In this document: positions 17,713-26,246 of the stretch, one piece after another
Numbering within the stretch: position 1 is the first letter of the stretch
Layout: the number at the start of each line of letters is the position of its first letter
Assembly: GCA_030431055.1 (NCBI GenBank)
Contig: JAUIJA010000003.1
Span: forward strand, 62,001-126,000
Length of the DNA stretch: 64,000 nucleotides
Direction: 5' to 3'
DNA from: Bacteroidia bacterium
GTDB lineage: Bacteria; Bacteroidota; Bacteroidia; Flavobacteriales; Flavobacteriaceae
Position numbers and translations under genes: made by a program
Notes under the pieces: generated by a model
Told to the model about the DNA's origin: nothing
What the model saw: the letters and a program-made list of their open reading frames with translations, nothing else
Database searches by the model: none

Positions 17713-18399
17713 ATTTAATAATAATTCAGCAGCTTTAATTGCTTCTTTTTGAAATTTATTTTTTTCTGAAATTATATATTCTAATTCTTTAGGTGTTTTA
17801 TTTTTGAATTTTTTTAAAAACCTATTAATCAAGATATTTTCTTGATTTTCTAAATCCGTTTTATCTTGCAGAATAGATTTTTTTCTTATAATGTAAGGAA
17901 AAATCCTATATTTAATTTCAGTATTGTCAAGTATTGGTTTTTGATGTAAAAAGTTTACTATCAAGTTAGTTAAATAAAATTTTTCACCATCAATAAATTC
18001 TAATTCCCAATATCCTAAATCTGAAAAATTAGCGTAAGTTCTATTTATATTATCAATTTTATTCTTATGGAAAATCCCTATATGAAAAGTTGAATTGAGA
18101 ACTTCATTTTTATTGAAAGATTTTTCTATAGAATTTTTAGTTACAAAAATAGTCTCATTTTCTAATCTTAATTCCATGTTTTTATTTTCAAAATAATATG
18201 AAATAAGTAGATAATAGAAAGGGATATTGTAAATTATAAGTGTTACAAATAATATTATAAAAAAATTAAAATTATATTCTGTAGTAGTATTTCTAAATAG
18301 CAAAATAAAGGGAGTAACAATTAACACTCCAAGAAATAACAAAGAGTTCTCTTTTAGGTTTTTTATAATAACTTTTTTTAATCTCAATTTGTAATTCAA
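17698..18399 (-). CDS. Membrane protein of unknown function
   Basis: 233 residues; not recognised. Two hydrophobic segments near the N-terminus (about 19-36 and 45-68) are followed by a soluble Lys/Asn-rich region of about 160 residues, probably cytosolic. This resembles proteins with two membrane spans followed by a PH-like domain, but I see no decisive motif. The reading frame is very A/T-rich even for this genome. Its 3' end lies inside the terminator palindrome shared with the his operon. The upstream gap of 163 bases is AT-rich with no clear feature. Confidence 0.6.
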   Translation of the reverse strand: MNYKLRLKKVIIKNLKENSLLFLGVLIVTPFILLFRNTTTEYNFNFFIILFVTLIIYNIPFYYLLISYYFENKNMELRLENETIFVTKNSIEKSFNKNEVLNSTFHIGIFHKNKIDNINRTYANFSDLGYWELEFIDGEKFYLTNLIVNFLHQKPILDNTEIKYRIFPYIIRKKSILQDKTDLENQENILINRFLKKFKNKTPKELEYIISEKNKFQKEAIKAAELLLNKKSE

Positions 18400-18562
18400 A
18401 ATTTTAGTTAACTAATTTAATGCTCTATACTTCTATTATTTTAAACTTGGACTAAGGCTTAATTTTTCACCTTCAAATCTAATAAATATTTAAAACATAT
18501 CAATTTCAATACATGAAAATATTATAATATTGTTTGTAACTTTAAATTCTAAAATAAATGTT

Positions 18563-19228
18563 ATGATTACACAACATACTTTTTCCTTTTTAAAAGCGTT
18601 AAGCGAAAACAATAATCGTGATTGGTTTGAAGCGAATAAGCCAGTTTTTGAGAAACAACAAAAAGAAACTAAAGTATTTTTTAATGAAGTAGGAGAAGCA
18701 CTTTCAAAAGTGGATAGTATTGAGAAAACGAAGATTTTCAGAATTTATAGAGATGTTCGTTTTTCTAAAGATAAAACACCTTATAAAACGAATTTTGGTG
18801 CAAGTTACGCTAGAACAAAACCTATGTTACGCGGCGGTTATTACTTACATATCGAAGATAATAATAGTTTTATTGGTGGTGGATTTTGGAATCCGAACAA
18901 GGAAGATTTATTGCGAATAAGAAAAGAAATCGAACTCGACGCTGAAGAATTGCGAGAAATTATCAATACAACGGAATTTAAGAAGTATTTTGGTGAGTTA
19001 GTTGGTGAAGAAGTTAAAACAGCACCTAAAGGTTTTGATAAAAACCATCCTGATATTGATTTAATACGGAAGAAACAATTCTTAGTTATGCGAAAATTTA
19101 CCAACAAAGATGTTTTATCGCCTAATTTTAAAGACGAAGTTATTGCCACATTTCAAGCAATGCATCCGTATTTTGATTATATGAGTTCGGTTTTAACGAC
19201 TAATTTAAATGGAGAATCACTTTATTAA
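18563..19228 (+). CDS. DUF2461 (TIGR02453 family) protein
   Basis: 221-residue protein matching the conserved DUF2461 family: FLKALSENNNRDWFEANKP at the N-terminus, FRIYRDVRFSKDKTPYKTNF in the middle, and GGYYLHIEDNNSFIGGGFW. The family is widespread in bacteria and of unknown biochemical function. The ATG at 18563 is used; an in-frame TTG at 18530 would add 11 poorly conserved residues. It is convergent with the next gene and overlaps its stop by 4 bases. Confidence 0.85.
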   Translation: MITQHTFSFLKALSENNNRDWFEANKPVFEKQQKETKVFFNEVGEALSKVDSIEKTKIFRIYRDVRFSKDKTPYKTNFGASYARTKPMLRGGYYLHIEDNNSFIGGGFWNPNKEDLLRIRKEIELDAEELREIINTTEFKKYFGELVGEEVKTAPKGFDKNHPDIDLIRKKQFLVMRKFTNKDVLSPNFKDEVIATFQAMHPYFDYMSSVLTTNLNGESLY

Positions 19229-19623
19229 GCAGCTTCTTCAAATACTTGAACTTGGCTTTTTAAACGTTCTACTAATAAATTCATCATTCGTTTATTTAAT
19301 CGCGATGAATTTTGAATATATTCTTTATATTCAGAAATGGTAAACATTCCAATAATAATTCCTTTTAAAGAATTACGAAACTTTATATCACGCTGAATTG
19401 CATTTTCGATGTAATTCATTTTCTTTTCTGGAGAAAGCGTAAAGAAAACACCTTTTTGCTTGGTTGCATAATTTCTAAAAACTTCTACAAATAAATCATT
19501 TTGGAATTTTAAAATTGGTCGTATTGTTTGATTTTGAAAGCGTTCTTCGAGAGTTGAAGTTTCAAAAATTTCGCCTATAGAATTACCTCTAATTTCTAAA
19601 AGCGTTTCGTCTTTAGTTTTCAT
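19225..19623 (-). CDS. Conserved hypothetical protein (132 residues)
   Basis: Mostly helical, soluble and basic; no signal peptide or membrane span. A central segment rich in aromatic residues (ATKQKGVFFTLSPEKKMNYIE) and a C-terminal leucine-rich helix (RMMNLLVERLKSQVQVF) are visible. I know of similar short proteins in flavobacteria but no function. It overlaps the DUF2461 gene by 4 bases at the 3' end. There are 91 bases between its start and the OmpA-family gene's stop, which include that gene's terminator. Confidence 0.7.
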   Translation of the reverse strand: MKTKDETLLEIRGNSIGEIFETSTLEERFQNQTIRPILKFQNDLFVEVFRNYATKQKGVFFTLSPEKKMNYIENAIQRDIKFRNSLKGIIIGMFTISEYKEYIQNSSRLNKRMMNLLVERLKSQVQVFEEAA

Positions 19624-19654
19624 AACGTAAAACGTTTTATAGTTAACTAAAGTT

Positions 19655-19688
19655 AAAAAAAATAACCTCTGAAATTTTCAGAGGTTAT
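19655..19688 (-). terminator. Terminator of the OmpA-family gene
   Basis: Perfect 13-bp stem ATAACCTCTGAAA / TTTCAGAGGTTAT (19662-19674 and 19676-19688). On the minus strand it is followed by a T run (A tract at 19655-19661 on the plus strand). It lies 27 bases past the stop of the OmpA-like gene. Confidence 0.9.
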
Positions 19689-19714
19689 AAAAGTTATTAA
19701 GATACTATTGTTAA

Positions 19715-20977
19715 TTAGTTCAGTTTGAACGTAACTCTTCTTACTAACCTTCTTGCTTCAGCAGAATTTGCATCTACAGAAGTATCTTCACCTTGTGGCT
19801 TAATTGTCATTCTATTTGCATTAATTCCAGCTTTAGTAATTACATCTTTTACGTAATTAGCACGAGAAGCTGATAAGTTTTGATTATACTCAGAATTTCC
19901 AATTTCGTCAGCATAACCGTAAACGTCTGCTTTTTTAGATGGATTATTTCTCAAATAATTTGTAATAAAATTAATTGCATCGTATGAAGCAGCTGTTGGC
20001 TTACTTGAGTTAAAATCAAAATATACATTAATATAACCACCATTAATCATTTCTTCTAATGAAGTTCCAGATTGAGAAGAAGAATTTTCTTTCTTCATTT
20101 TTTCAATGTAAGCTTCAATTTGATCTGGAACACCATTTTTGTTCATATCAATTCCGCGACCTTTAGTATCAACGTCAATTCCAGTAATTGTATTTGGTTC
20201 AACATCAAAAGCATCAGCAACACCATCTTTATCAGTGTCATTTAATTTAACTTCTAAATCAGCTACTCTTTTTTCTAAAGCTTCATACATTTCTTGTAAT
20301 TCTGAATCTTCACTTACCCAGTCAGCATGTTTTTCATTTTTACCTAAGTAGATTGATAAACCTAAAGTTGCGTTATAAAGTGTTGAATTAAATCCTCTAT
20401 CTTCAGAAACCGCTGGATCTTCGTAACCATCAAAAGTATATTGTTGGTTTACATTGTTAATCATTGTAAAGTCAGCATTTAAAGCAATTCTGTTAGATAA
20501 TCTAAATTGAGCTGTTAAACCTAAAATAAAATTAGTCATGTCGTCATTACCATGAAACTTATCATTAGTCATAAATGAAAAACCAGCACCTGTATGAGCT
20601 TGAAGATTGATTGTATTAGTCCATTCTTCAAAATTCATTATTCTTCCTAAATTTACAACACCTTGTAAACTTGTTCTGTAATATTTTCCAGAAAATTCAA
20701 AAGATCCAGATTTGTTTTCAAAAGTATCTAAACCAAAATCTAATTTAAGACCAAATTTATTATTAAGCATATAACGTACACCTAAATCACCATGAATAAA
20801 ATTAGTATTTGCCGAATAGTAGTTTACAGAAAATGGAGCAGTAGGCTTACTTAAACCCGCATTTAAATCAATCGACCATCTGTTGTAATCAACAGTGTTT
20901 TTGTTTTGTTCTTCTTGTGCATTTAAACTTGCAATACTCAATACAGAAATTGAAAAAATTGTAATTAAATTTTTCAT
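19715..20977 (-). CDS. OmpA-family outer membrane protein with TSP3 repeats
   Basis: 420 residues. Signal peptide at 1-20 ending SLNAQ; N-terminal eight-stranded-type beta-barrel (about 30-215, ending ATLGLSIYLGKN); a short helical linker; calcium-binding thrombospondin type 3-like repeats with DTDKDGVADAFD and DMNKNGVPD (about 245-290); and a C-terminal OmpA peptidoglycan-binding domain (about 310-420) with VYFDFNSSKP, NLSASRANYVKD and RRVTFKLN. It tethers the outer membrane to peptidoglycan. Abundant in flavobacteria, consistent with its strong terminator. Confidence 0.93.
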   Translation of the reverse strand: MKNLITIFSISVLSIASLNAQEEQNKNTVDYNRWSIDLNAGLSKPTAPFSVNYYSANTNFIHGDLGVRYMLNNKFGLKLDFGLDTFENKSGSFEFSGKYYRTSLQGVVNLGRIMNFEEWTNTINLQAHTGAGFSFMTNDKFHGNDDMTNFILGLTAQFRLSNRIALNADFTMINNVNQQYTFDGYEDPAVSEDRGFNSTLYNATLGLSIYLGKNEKHADWVSEDSELQEMYEALEKRVADLEVKLNDTDKDGVADAFDVEPNTITGIDVDTKGRGIDMNKNGVPDQIEAYIEKMKKENSSSQSGTSLEEMINGGYINVYFDFNSSKPTAASYDAINFITNYLRNNPSKKADVYGYADEIGNSEYNQNLSASRANYVKDVITKAGINANRMTIKPQGEDTSVDANSAEARRLVRRVTFKLN

Positions 20978-21085
20978 TTATAACCTCTCTTTTTTTAAAA
21001 TTCTCTGCGAAATTAGCTATTTTTGTTATAATTCAAAACATTTAGTTGTAAAATATTTAGTATTAAAACATTACAAAATTGTAAA

Positions 21086-21484
21086 ATGAGATTTCATACA
21101 CGAAAATGGGTTAAACCCGAAGACTTAAATCCTAACGAAACATTATTTGGAGGACGCTTACTTGCTTGGATTGATGAAGAAGCAGCGCTTTATGCTATAA
21201 TTCAACTTGAAAATCAGCGTGTTGTTACTAAACATATGAGTGAAATTAACTTTATGTCTTCTGCAAAGCAAGGTGATATTATAGAGCTAGGTTTAGATGT
21301 TGTTAAATTCGGGAAAACGTCACTCACACTTCGTTGCGAAGCAAGAAATAAAATGACTCGAGAAACTATTTTAACTATAGATTCTATTACAATGGTTAAT
21401 TTAGATGAATTTGGAAAACCAAAAACACATGGTAAAATGGAAATAGAATTTGTAAAAGATAGATTGAAAAATAACGAAAGTTAA
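21086..21484 (+). CDS. Acyl-CoA thioesterase (hotdog fold)
   Basis: 132-residue protein of the YciA/BFIT-type hotdog family. Seen: NPNETLFGGRLLAWIDEEAALYA with the catalytic Asp in the long helix, and NFMSSAKQGDIIEL, a signature of this subgroup. It likely hydrolyses acyl-CoA esters in the cytosol. It is divergent from the OmpA gene and convergent with the mechanosensitive channel gene, overlapping it by 4 bases at the 3' end. Confidence 0.88.
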   Translation: MRFHTRKWVKPEDLNPNETLFGGRLLAWIDEEAALYAIIQLENQRVVTKHMSEINFMSSAKQGDIIELGLDVVKFGKTSLTLRCEARNKMTRETILTIDSITMVNLDEFGKPKTHGKMEIEFVKDRLKNNES

Positions 21485-22716
21485 TCTGAAATTACATTTT
21501 CTAACTCAAATAACTCCAAATCAAAATAAGCAACTGAGGCAATCACGTGATCTAAAATATCAGCCATTATATATTCATAGTTTTCCCAAACTTTATCTTT
21601 AGAAAAACAATAAATTTCCAACGGAATTCCTTTTTCTGTTGGTTGTAAATGGCGAATCATTAACATCATATCTTTATTAATTCCAGAATGATTTTGAACA
21701 TATTGTGTTAAATATTTTCTAAACAACCCAAGATTTGTTAAGTTTCTTCCGTTTATAATTACAGACTTATCGATAGCGTTTGCTGAATTAAATTTATCAA
21801 TATCTGCTTGACGATGTTCAATATAAGAAGTAAGATGTTGGATTTTTTTAAATTTTTCTAATTCTTCTGGAGTAACAAAGCGTACCGATTTTGAACGAAT
21901 TAATACGTGACGTTTAATTCTTCGTCCATCAGACTTTAACATTCCACGCCAGTTTCTAAAACTATCAGAAATTAAACTGTATGTAGGAATTGTTGTTGTT
22001 GTGTTATCAAAATTTCGAACTTTAACGGTTGCTAAGTTAATTTCAATTACATCTCCATCAGCCCCAAATTTCTCCATCGTAATCCAGTCGCCAATGCGAA
22101 CCATATCATTTACAGACACTGAAATACTTGCTACAAACCCTAAAATAGTATCTCTAAAAACTAAAATTATAATTGCTGAAATAGAACCAAAAGCAGCTAA
22201 AAATGTTGTTTCATCTATACTAAACAGAACAGATAAAAATGAGAAAGCACCGAACATCCAAAGCAAGATCATTATTACTTGAATGTAGCTATCAATTGGT
22301 TTATCGCTAAAACGTGGTTTTTCTTTTAGAAAATCTTTTAACGCATTAAAAACACTACGAATTATCCAAAGAGATAAAAATATAATGTAAATTTTAACGC
22401 CTTTTTCAAATAAAATTTCCCAGCGTGTAAAGTCTCTTAAAATTATAGGAACTGTTTTGAAAACAAACAATAACGGAACTAAATGTGCAATATATTTTGC
22501 TGTTTTATTTGAAACTAAAATATCATCGAATTTTGTTTTAGTTCTACTTGCCATAACAGACAAAGTATAGATTAGAATTCGTTTAAAAATATAATCTAAA
22601 AGAAAAGCTATTATGATTAAAACAATAGTATTTACAACCAAGTTTCCGTAAGAAGCTACGTTTTCTGAAAAACCAAACTCTAAAAAAAAATTATTTGCCC
22701 AATTGAATATTTGCAT
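21481..22716 (-). CDS. Mechanosensitive ion channel family protein (MscS-like, YbdG type)
   Basis: 411 residues with about five transmembrane segments in the first 190 residues (about 22-48, 68-90, 100-118, 145-170 and the pore-lining helix about 172-200). They are followed by the MscS beta domain (VNDMVRIGDWITMEKFGADGDVIEINLATVKVRNFDNT) and a C-terminal alpha/beta domain. Length and topology resemble E. coli YbdG rather than the small MscS. It relieves hypo-osmotic stress. It directly abuts the DUF3817 gene upstream, which suggests co-transcription. Confidence 0.9.
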   Translation of the reverse strand: MQIFNWANNFFLEFGFSENVASYGNLVVNTIVLIIIAFLLDYIFKRILIYTLSVMASRTKTKFDDILVSNKTAKYIAHLVPLLFVFKTVPIILRDFTRWEILFEKGVKIYIIFLSLWIIRSVFNALKDFLKEKPRFSDKPIDSYIQVIMILLWMFGAFSFLSVLFSIDETTFLAAFGSISAIIILVFRDTILGFVASISVSVNDMVRIGDWITMEKFGADGDVIEINLATVKVRNFDNTTTTIPTYSLISDSFRNWRGMLKSDGRRIKRHVLIRSKSVRFVTPEELEKFKKIQHLTSYIEHRQADIDKFNSANAIDKSVIINGRNLTNLGLFRKYLTQYVQNHSGINKDMMLMIRHLQPTEKGIPLEIYCFSKDKVWENYEYIMADILDHVIASVAYFDLELFELENVISD

Positions 22717-22998
22717 TTATGATAACTGACTTAAATATTTCTTTTCAATGTAAAATGTTCCAAAAGGTAGAACAGATGCAATACAGATTATAAAATATTT
22801 TTTAAAATCCCAATTCAATTCAAATTTTAATAAAGTAGCTATTGCAATATAGGCTAAAAACAAAACGCCATGCGCCATTCCAATATGTTTTACATACTCA
22901 GGATTTTCAAACATATATTTCATTGGCATAGCAAAAAATAATAATGCTAATAAAGAAAGACCTTCTAATAAGGCAATAATTTTAAAAAATTTTATCAT
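22717..22998 (-). CDS. DUF3817 domain-containing membrane protein
   Basis: 93-residue integral membrane protein with three predicted spans (about 5-24, 38-60, 68-86). The pattern ALLEGLSLLALLFFAMPMKY and GMAHGVLFLAYI matches DUF3817, a small family of unknown function. It overlaps the preceding membrane protein gene by 4 bases (22995-22998) and abuts the MscS-like gene, forming a three-gene minus-strand operon. Confidence 0.85.
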   Translation of the reverse strand: MIKFFKIIALLEGLSLLALLFFAMPMKYMFENPEYVKHIGMAHGVLFLAYIAIATLLKFELNWDFKKYFIICIASVLPFGTFYIEKKYLSQLS

Positions 22999-23603
22999 GA
23001 TAATGCAGAATAAATGGCGTAGCCATAAATAACAAAACGAAATACTCGAAGCGAAGCAAATACAAAAAAGTGACGTTGTGGAAATTTAATCATTCCAGCA
23101 GCTAGACAAGCCATAGCAAATGGTAATGGAAGTAAAGCTCCAACGGCAATTAAAAATCCGCCCCATTTTTGCATATTGTTAATATGTTTAGACATTTTCC
23201 CTTCTAAATAATCATTTATCTTAGGAACTAAAAGCAACGTTCTTCCTTTGTAATAAGAAATAATTCCACCAGCTAATGATAAAACTGCTAATAATGTTAA
23301 ATAGAGTAGTGGAGTATCGGCGTTTTTTGTCCAAGCAATAAATATATCTGGAGGCAAAAGCCCTAAAAAACTTTCAGATATAAAAAACAAAGTAAATACA
23401 AAAGTATCGCTGTAATTTTGAGTTACATAAAGAAGCATATCATTTATGCTCATTACTTTATAGTTGACATACAGAAGTATTCCAACAAATATAGCAATAG
23501 GAATTAGTGCTTTTTTTGTGCTATTCCATATAAAAGCATAAAAACCAGTATATTTATAATACTGATGTAATAAACGAGCTCTTGATTTTTTTTGTTTTTG
23601 CAT
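22995..23603 (-). CDS. DedA/VTT-like small membrane protein
   Basis: 202 residues with four to five transmembrane segments. GLLPPDIFIAWTKN and the later GGFLIAVGALLPLPFAMACLAAGMIKFPQRHF resemble the two re-entrant, proline/glycine-rich halves of VTT (DedA/YqaA) membrane proteins, thought to act in lipid or ion handling. I use the ATG at 23603 (MQKQKKSR), since the longer frame would start with TTG at 23636. First gene of the operon with DUF3817 and the MscS-like channel. Confidence 0.7.
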   Translation of the reverse strand: MQKQKKSRARLLHQYYKYTGFYAFIWNSTKKALIPIAIFVGILLYVNYKVMSINDMLLYVTQNYSDTFVFTLFFISESFLGLLPPDIFIAWTKNADTPLLYLTLLAVLSLAGGIISYYKGRTLLLVPKINDYLEGKMSKHINNMQKWGGFLIAVGALLPLPFAMACLAAGMIKFPQRHFFVFASLRVFRFVIYGYAIYSALS

Positions 23604-23708
23604 TAATTTTGAATTACAAAATATTTGATTGGGCAAACTTATTAAAACATAATCACTATTTTAGTTAAAAAATAGATAAAGCTTTTAAAAATTATGTAAA
23701 ATAGACTG

Positions 23709-24071
23709 TTAAAAGTTTAGAAATGCTTCGTTATAAGCTTTAATATCTAATACGTTGTTTTTTTTCGTCAAATCAGTAAGTAAAGACAAATAATATTCAA
23801 AACTTTCTAAATCGTTATTTTCAGAGAATTTTGCAGTTGATTCTTCAGAATCTTCATCTAAATCTTCAGGAATACTAACTAAAAACGCTTGATTTGAAGC
23901 AAGATGTTCGTAAGCTAAACGCAAAGATTTTGTTACTGTAGGAATTTTTTCTTCAAGAGAATATTCACGAATTTGCTTTAAGCTTTCAATAATGTCATCG
24001 ACGTCAAATTTGTCTTGTAATAAATTCTTTTGAATTTTCTCTATTAGCTTAATCGCGTATTTATTTTCCAT
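23709..24071 (-). CDS. Conserved hypothetical protein (120 residues)
   Basis: Not recognised. Acidic, mainly helical and soluble. The N-terminal half (KLIEKIQKNLLQDKFDVDDIIESLKQIREYS) looks like a paired helix, and the centre is Glu/Asp/Ser-rich. No signal peptide or membrane span. Its upstream side faces the left dif-like site at 24152, so it is the last chromosomal gene before the accessory element. Confidence 0.7.
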   Translation of the reverse strand: MENKYAIKLIEKIQKNLLQDKFDVDDIIESLKQIREYSLEEKIPTVTKSLRLAYEHLASNQAFLVSIPEDLDEDSEESTAKFSENNDLESFEYYLSLLTDLTKKNNVLDIKAYNEAFLNF

Positions 24072-24151
24072 GGTAGTTAAGTTTATGTTTGCAAAGCTAA
24101 TTTAATTTTGATTTAAGTGCAATATTTGTTATCATTTTAATTGCATAGCAT

Positions 24152-24179
24152 TTGATTTATAATTTACAGTATGTAATTT
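24152..24179 (+). repeat. Left dif-like site (att)
   Basis: 28-base site read as XerC arm TTGATTTATAA, centre TTTACA, XerD arm GTATGTAATTT. The core TTATAATTTACAGTATGTAA (24157-24176) matches the right site at 19 of 20 bases. Its XerD arm is less canonical than that of the right site, as expected if this arm came from the element. Confidence 0.75.
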
Positions 24180-24216
24180 AAAAACGACATTTTTGGGATT
24201 ATTAAAACCCTAAAAA

Positions 24217-24525
24217 ATGTTAAAACACGCTAAAAAAGAAAATCCAACTTTGGAGCAGTTGGTAGCTTTTAATTCTTCAAGTTATTACACTCATTATTCA
24301 ACCGCAAATTTTCAAAGAAAGTACCGCAAACATTTTAAATTCTCTTTACTTTCTGATTGTTTGTTTTCTATTACTTCAAAAGCTACTAAACATAGTTTAA
24401 AAATTGAGGTTCAAGAAAATAATTATTTCAGATTGTCATCTACTAAAAAAGGGGTTGTTTGTGATGTTTGCGCTTTATCTACTCGTGAACTCGTTGAAAA
24501 AATCATTTATCACGAATTAATTTAA
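24217..24525 (+). CDS. First gene of the element, unknown 102-residue protein
   Basis: A basic, soluble protein with no recognised domain. There is a run of Tyr, His, Lys and Arg residues in FQRKYRKHFKF (about 33-43) that could contact nucleic acid, and two cysteines close together in VVCDVCALST (about 80-89). The start is 38 bases after the left dif-like site. The frame is clean and the next gene begins 12 bases after it, so it is probably the first gene of the early operon. A nucleic-acid role is only a guess. Confidence 0.6.
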   Translation: MLKHAKKENPTLEQLVAFNSSSYYTHYSTANFQRKYRKHFKFSLLSDCLFSITSKATKHSLKIEVQENNYFRLSSTKKGVVCDVCALSTRELVEKIIYHELI

Positions 24526-24536
24526 TACGATTTTAT

Positions 24537-24950
24537 ATGAAAATGTTAATCATTAGAACCGCACAAAACGAGGTTCAAACAATCGGGCACGCTTTAATTT
24601 TAGATAATTCGGGACAAAGACTTGAAACGTTTACAACATTAGAATTACCATTTATAAATAATTTCCGCAAAATTTCGTGTATTCCTCCAGGAGAGTACAA
24701 GGTTAAAAAACGCTTTTCTAAGAAGTTTGGCAACCATTTTCACGTGCTTGACGTTAAGGGGCGTGATTTTATTTTGATACACAAAGGGAATTATTACACA
24801 CAAACAAAGGGATGTATTTTGTTAGGTCGTGAGCATAAATACATAAACAACGATAACGTTTTAGACGTGTCGCAAAGTGCTTATTCTATGGCTTTATTAA
24901 ATCGTATTGCGCCAATTTATTTTACTCTTAAAATTGTTGAATTATGGTAA
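24537..24950 (+). CDS. DUF5675-family protein, possible peptidoglycan-active enzyme
   Basis: 137 residues. The central IPPGEYKVKKRFSKKFGNHF and the later ILIHKGNYYTQTKGCILLG (about 79-97) match DUF5675, a family common in Bacteroidetes phages and mobile elements. The pattern H82-x-G84 followed by T90-KGC93 resembles the H...(S/T)xGC active site of L,D-transpeptidases (YkuD fold), so a cell-wall role such as lysis is plausible. That functional reading is inference. Its end overlaps the next small gene by 7 bases. Confidence 0.7.
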   Translation: MKMLIIRTAQNEVQTIGHALILDNSGQRLETFTTLELPFINNFRKISCIPPGEYKVKKRFSKKFGNHFHVLDVKGRDFILIHKGNYYTQTKGCILLGREHKYINNDNVLDVSQSAYSMALLNRIAPIYFTLKIVELW

Positions 24951-25135
24951 ATAGTTATATGAGTAAAGAAGAGAAACGCTATTGCGTAGAATGGTTGAAA
25001 CTTGAAATTGCTTCAATAGAATATGAGTTGGAATGTTTTAGGTATGGCGGTTTAGTGTCAAAACCCATTTCAGTTTTAGAGGAAGAGCTCGAGCAGTATA
25101 AAAGTTTATTAAAACACGCTTTAAAACGCAAGTAA
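24944..25135 (+). CDS. Small helical protein of the element, unknown function
   Basis: 63 residues, highly charged and helical, with heptad-like spacing in LKLEIASIEYELECF and VLEEELEQYKSLLKHALK, suggesting a helical hairpin or coiled coil. No recognised domain. It overlaps the DUF5675 gene by 7 bases and precedes rep by 50 bases. An alternative ATG at 24959 would give 58 residues. Confidence 0.55.
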   Translation: MVNSYMSKEEKRYCVEWLKLEIASIEYELECFRYGGLVSKPISVLEEELEQYKSLLKHALKRK

Positions 25136-25185
25136 CTAAGTATTGGTTTATTTAAGTTCGGACAATTCAAAATCTTTAAAAAGCA

Positions 25186-26241
25186 ATGGAAAATCTTTAT
25201 TATTCAGTACCCGCTTTTAGTTTAACGCCGTCAAAGTTGGTATTATATTCAAAAAATTTCAAACGTTCTTTAAATTCTAATACGCCTTATGATCCATTTG
25301 TAAAAAATGGTATAAGTCGCAGAATCTCAAATTTGCAAAAATCTGAAAATGGTAAGATTTCAAGGTTTCACAATTTTCAAATTTCAATACAAGCAAGAAA
25401 AAACCTATTTGATAAAATTAACTGGTTGTATTTTATGTCAAAATCAAGGCACAAAAAAACCGTATCGGGCAAAGATATTTACAACTTTCGAATTAATTTT
25501 ATAACATTGACTTTACCAAGTAAGCAAGAGCATAACACGGCTACGATAACAAATGAGTGTTTTAATCAATTTTTAACCGAATTGCGTGAAAAATACAATT
25601 TAGAAAACTACGTTTGGCGTTTAGAGTTTCAAAAAAACGGGAATGTGCATTATCATTTAGTTACTGATGTTTATTTGGATTATTACGTTTTATTAAAAAA
25701 TTGGAATAGAATTTTGTCTAAATTGGGATATGTTCAAAAGTATGCGGAAAAACATAGTTTAATGTCTTTAAGTGATTACGTTAAGGAATATTCTAATAAT
25801 AATAAAATAGATTTTGAGGTTTTAAAAAAGCGTTATATTAAGGGAAAGGCGTTAAAGTGGAAAGTGCCAAATACTGTTGATGTTAAGAGCGTTTTAGGTC
25901 AGAAAAAAATAGCTTTTTACATTTCAAAATATTTCGGTAAAGGCTCTGAAAAAGGCCCTAAAAAAAACGTTCTCGATAATGAGGAAAATAGTAAAGGGCT
26001 TCGTTTGTGGTTTTGTTCCCGCTCACTTTCAAAACTTAAAAAAATTGTTGATTTTGTTCCCGCTTTTGATATTGATTTGATTTCGTTAATATCGGGGTGT
26101 AAGGATGTTTTTAAAATAATTCACGATTATTGTACTGTTTTTTATTATTCGGCTTCTTTACTTACTGATAAAGCGAAATCGATAGTAAATAAATTACTGC
26201 GTCAATATGCTATTTCATTAGATTATAAACCCGCAATTTGA
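25186..26241 (+). CDS. HUH-superfamily rolling-circle replication initiator (Rep)
   Basis: 351 residues with the three ordered motifs of HUH endonucleases: motif I FITLTLPS (105-112), motif II GNVHYHLVTD with the metal-binding H155-Y-H157, and motif III IAFYISKYFGK with Y245-xx-K248-Y249, which offers one or two nicking tyrosines. The region after residue 280 is helical, without a Walker A motif, so there is no fused helicase. The protein should nick the origin in one strand and start rolling-circle replication. The order and spacing match Rep proteins of microvirus-like and other small ssDNA phages and RCR plasmids. It overlaps the HNH frame region closely. Confidence 0.88.
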   Translation: MENLYYSVPAFSLTPSKLVLYSKNFKRSLNSNTPYDPFVKNGISRRISNLQKSENGKISRFHNFQISIQARKNLFDKINWLYFMSKSRHKKTVSGKDIYNFRINFITLTLPSKQEHNTATITNECFNQFLTELREKYNLENYVWRLEFQKNGNVHYHLVTDVYLDYYVLLKNWNRILSKLGYVQKYAEKHSLMSLSDYVKEYSNNNKIDFEVLKKRYIKGKALKWKVPNTVDVKSVLGQKKIAFYISKYFGKGSEKGPKKNVLDNEENSKGLRLWFCSRSLSKLKKIVDFVPAFDIDLISLISGCKDVFKIIHDYCTVFYYSASLLTDKAKSIVNKLLRQYAISLDYKPAI

Positions 26242-26246
26242 TTTAT

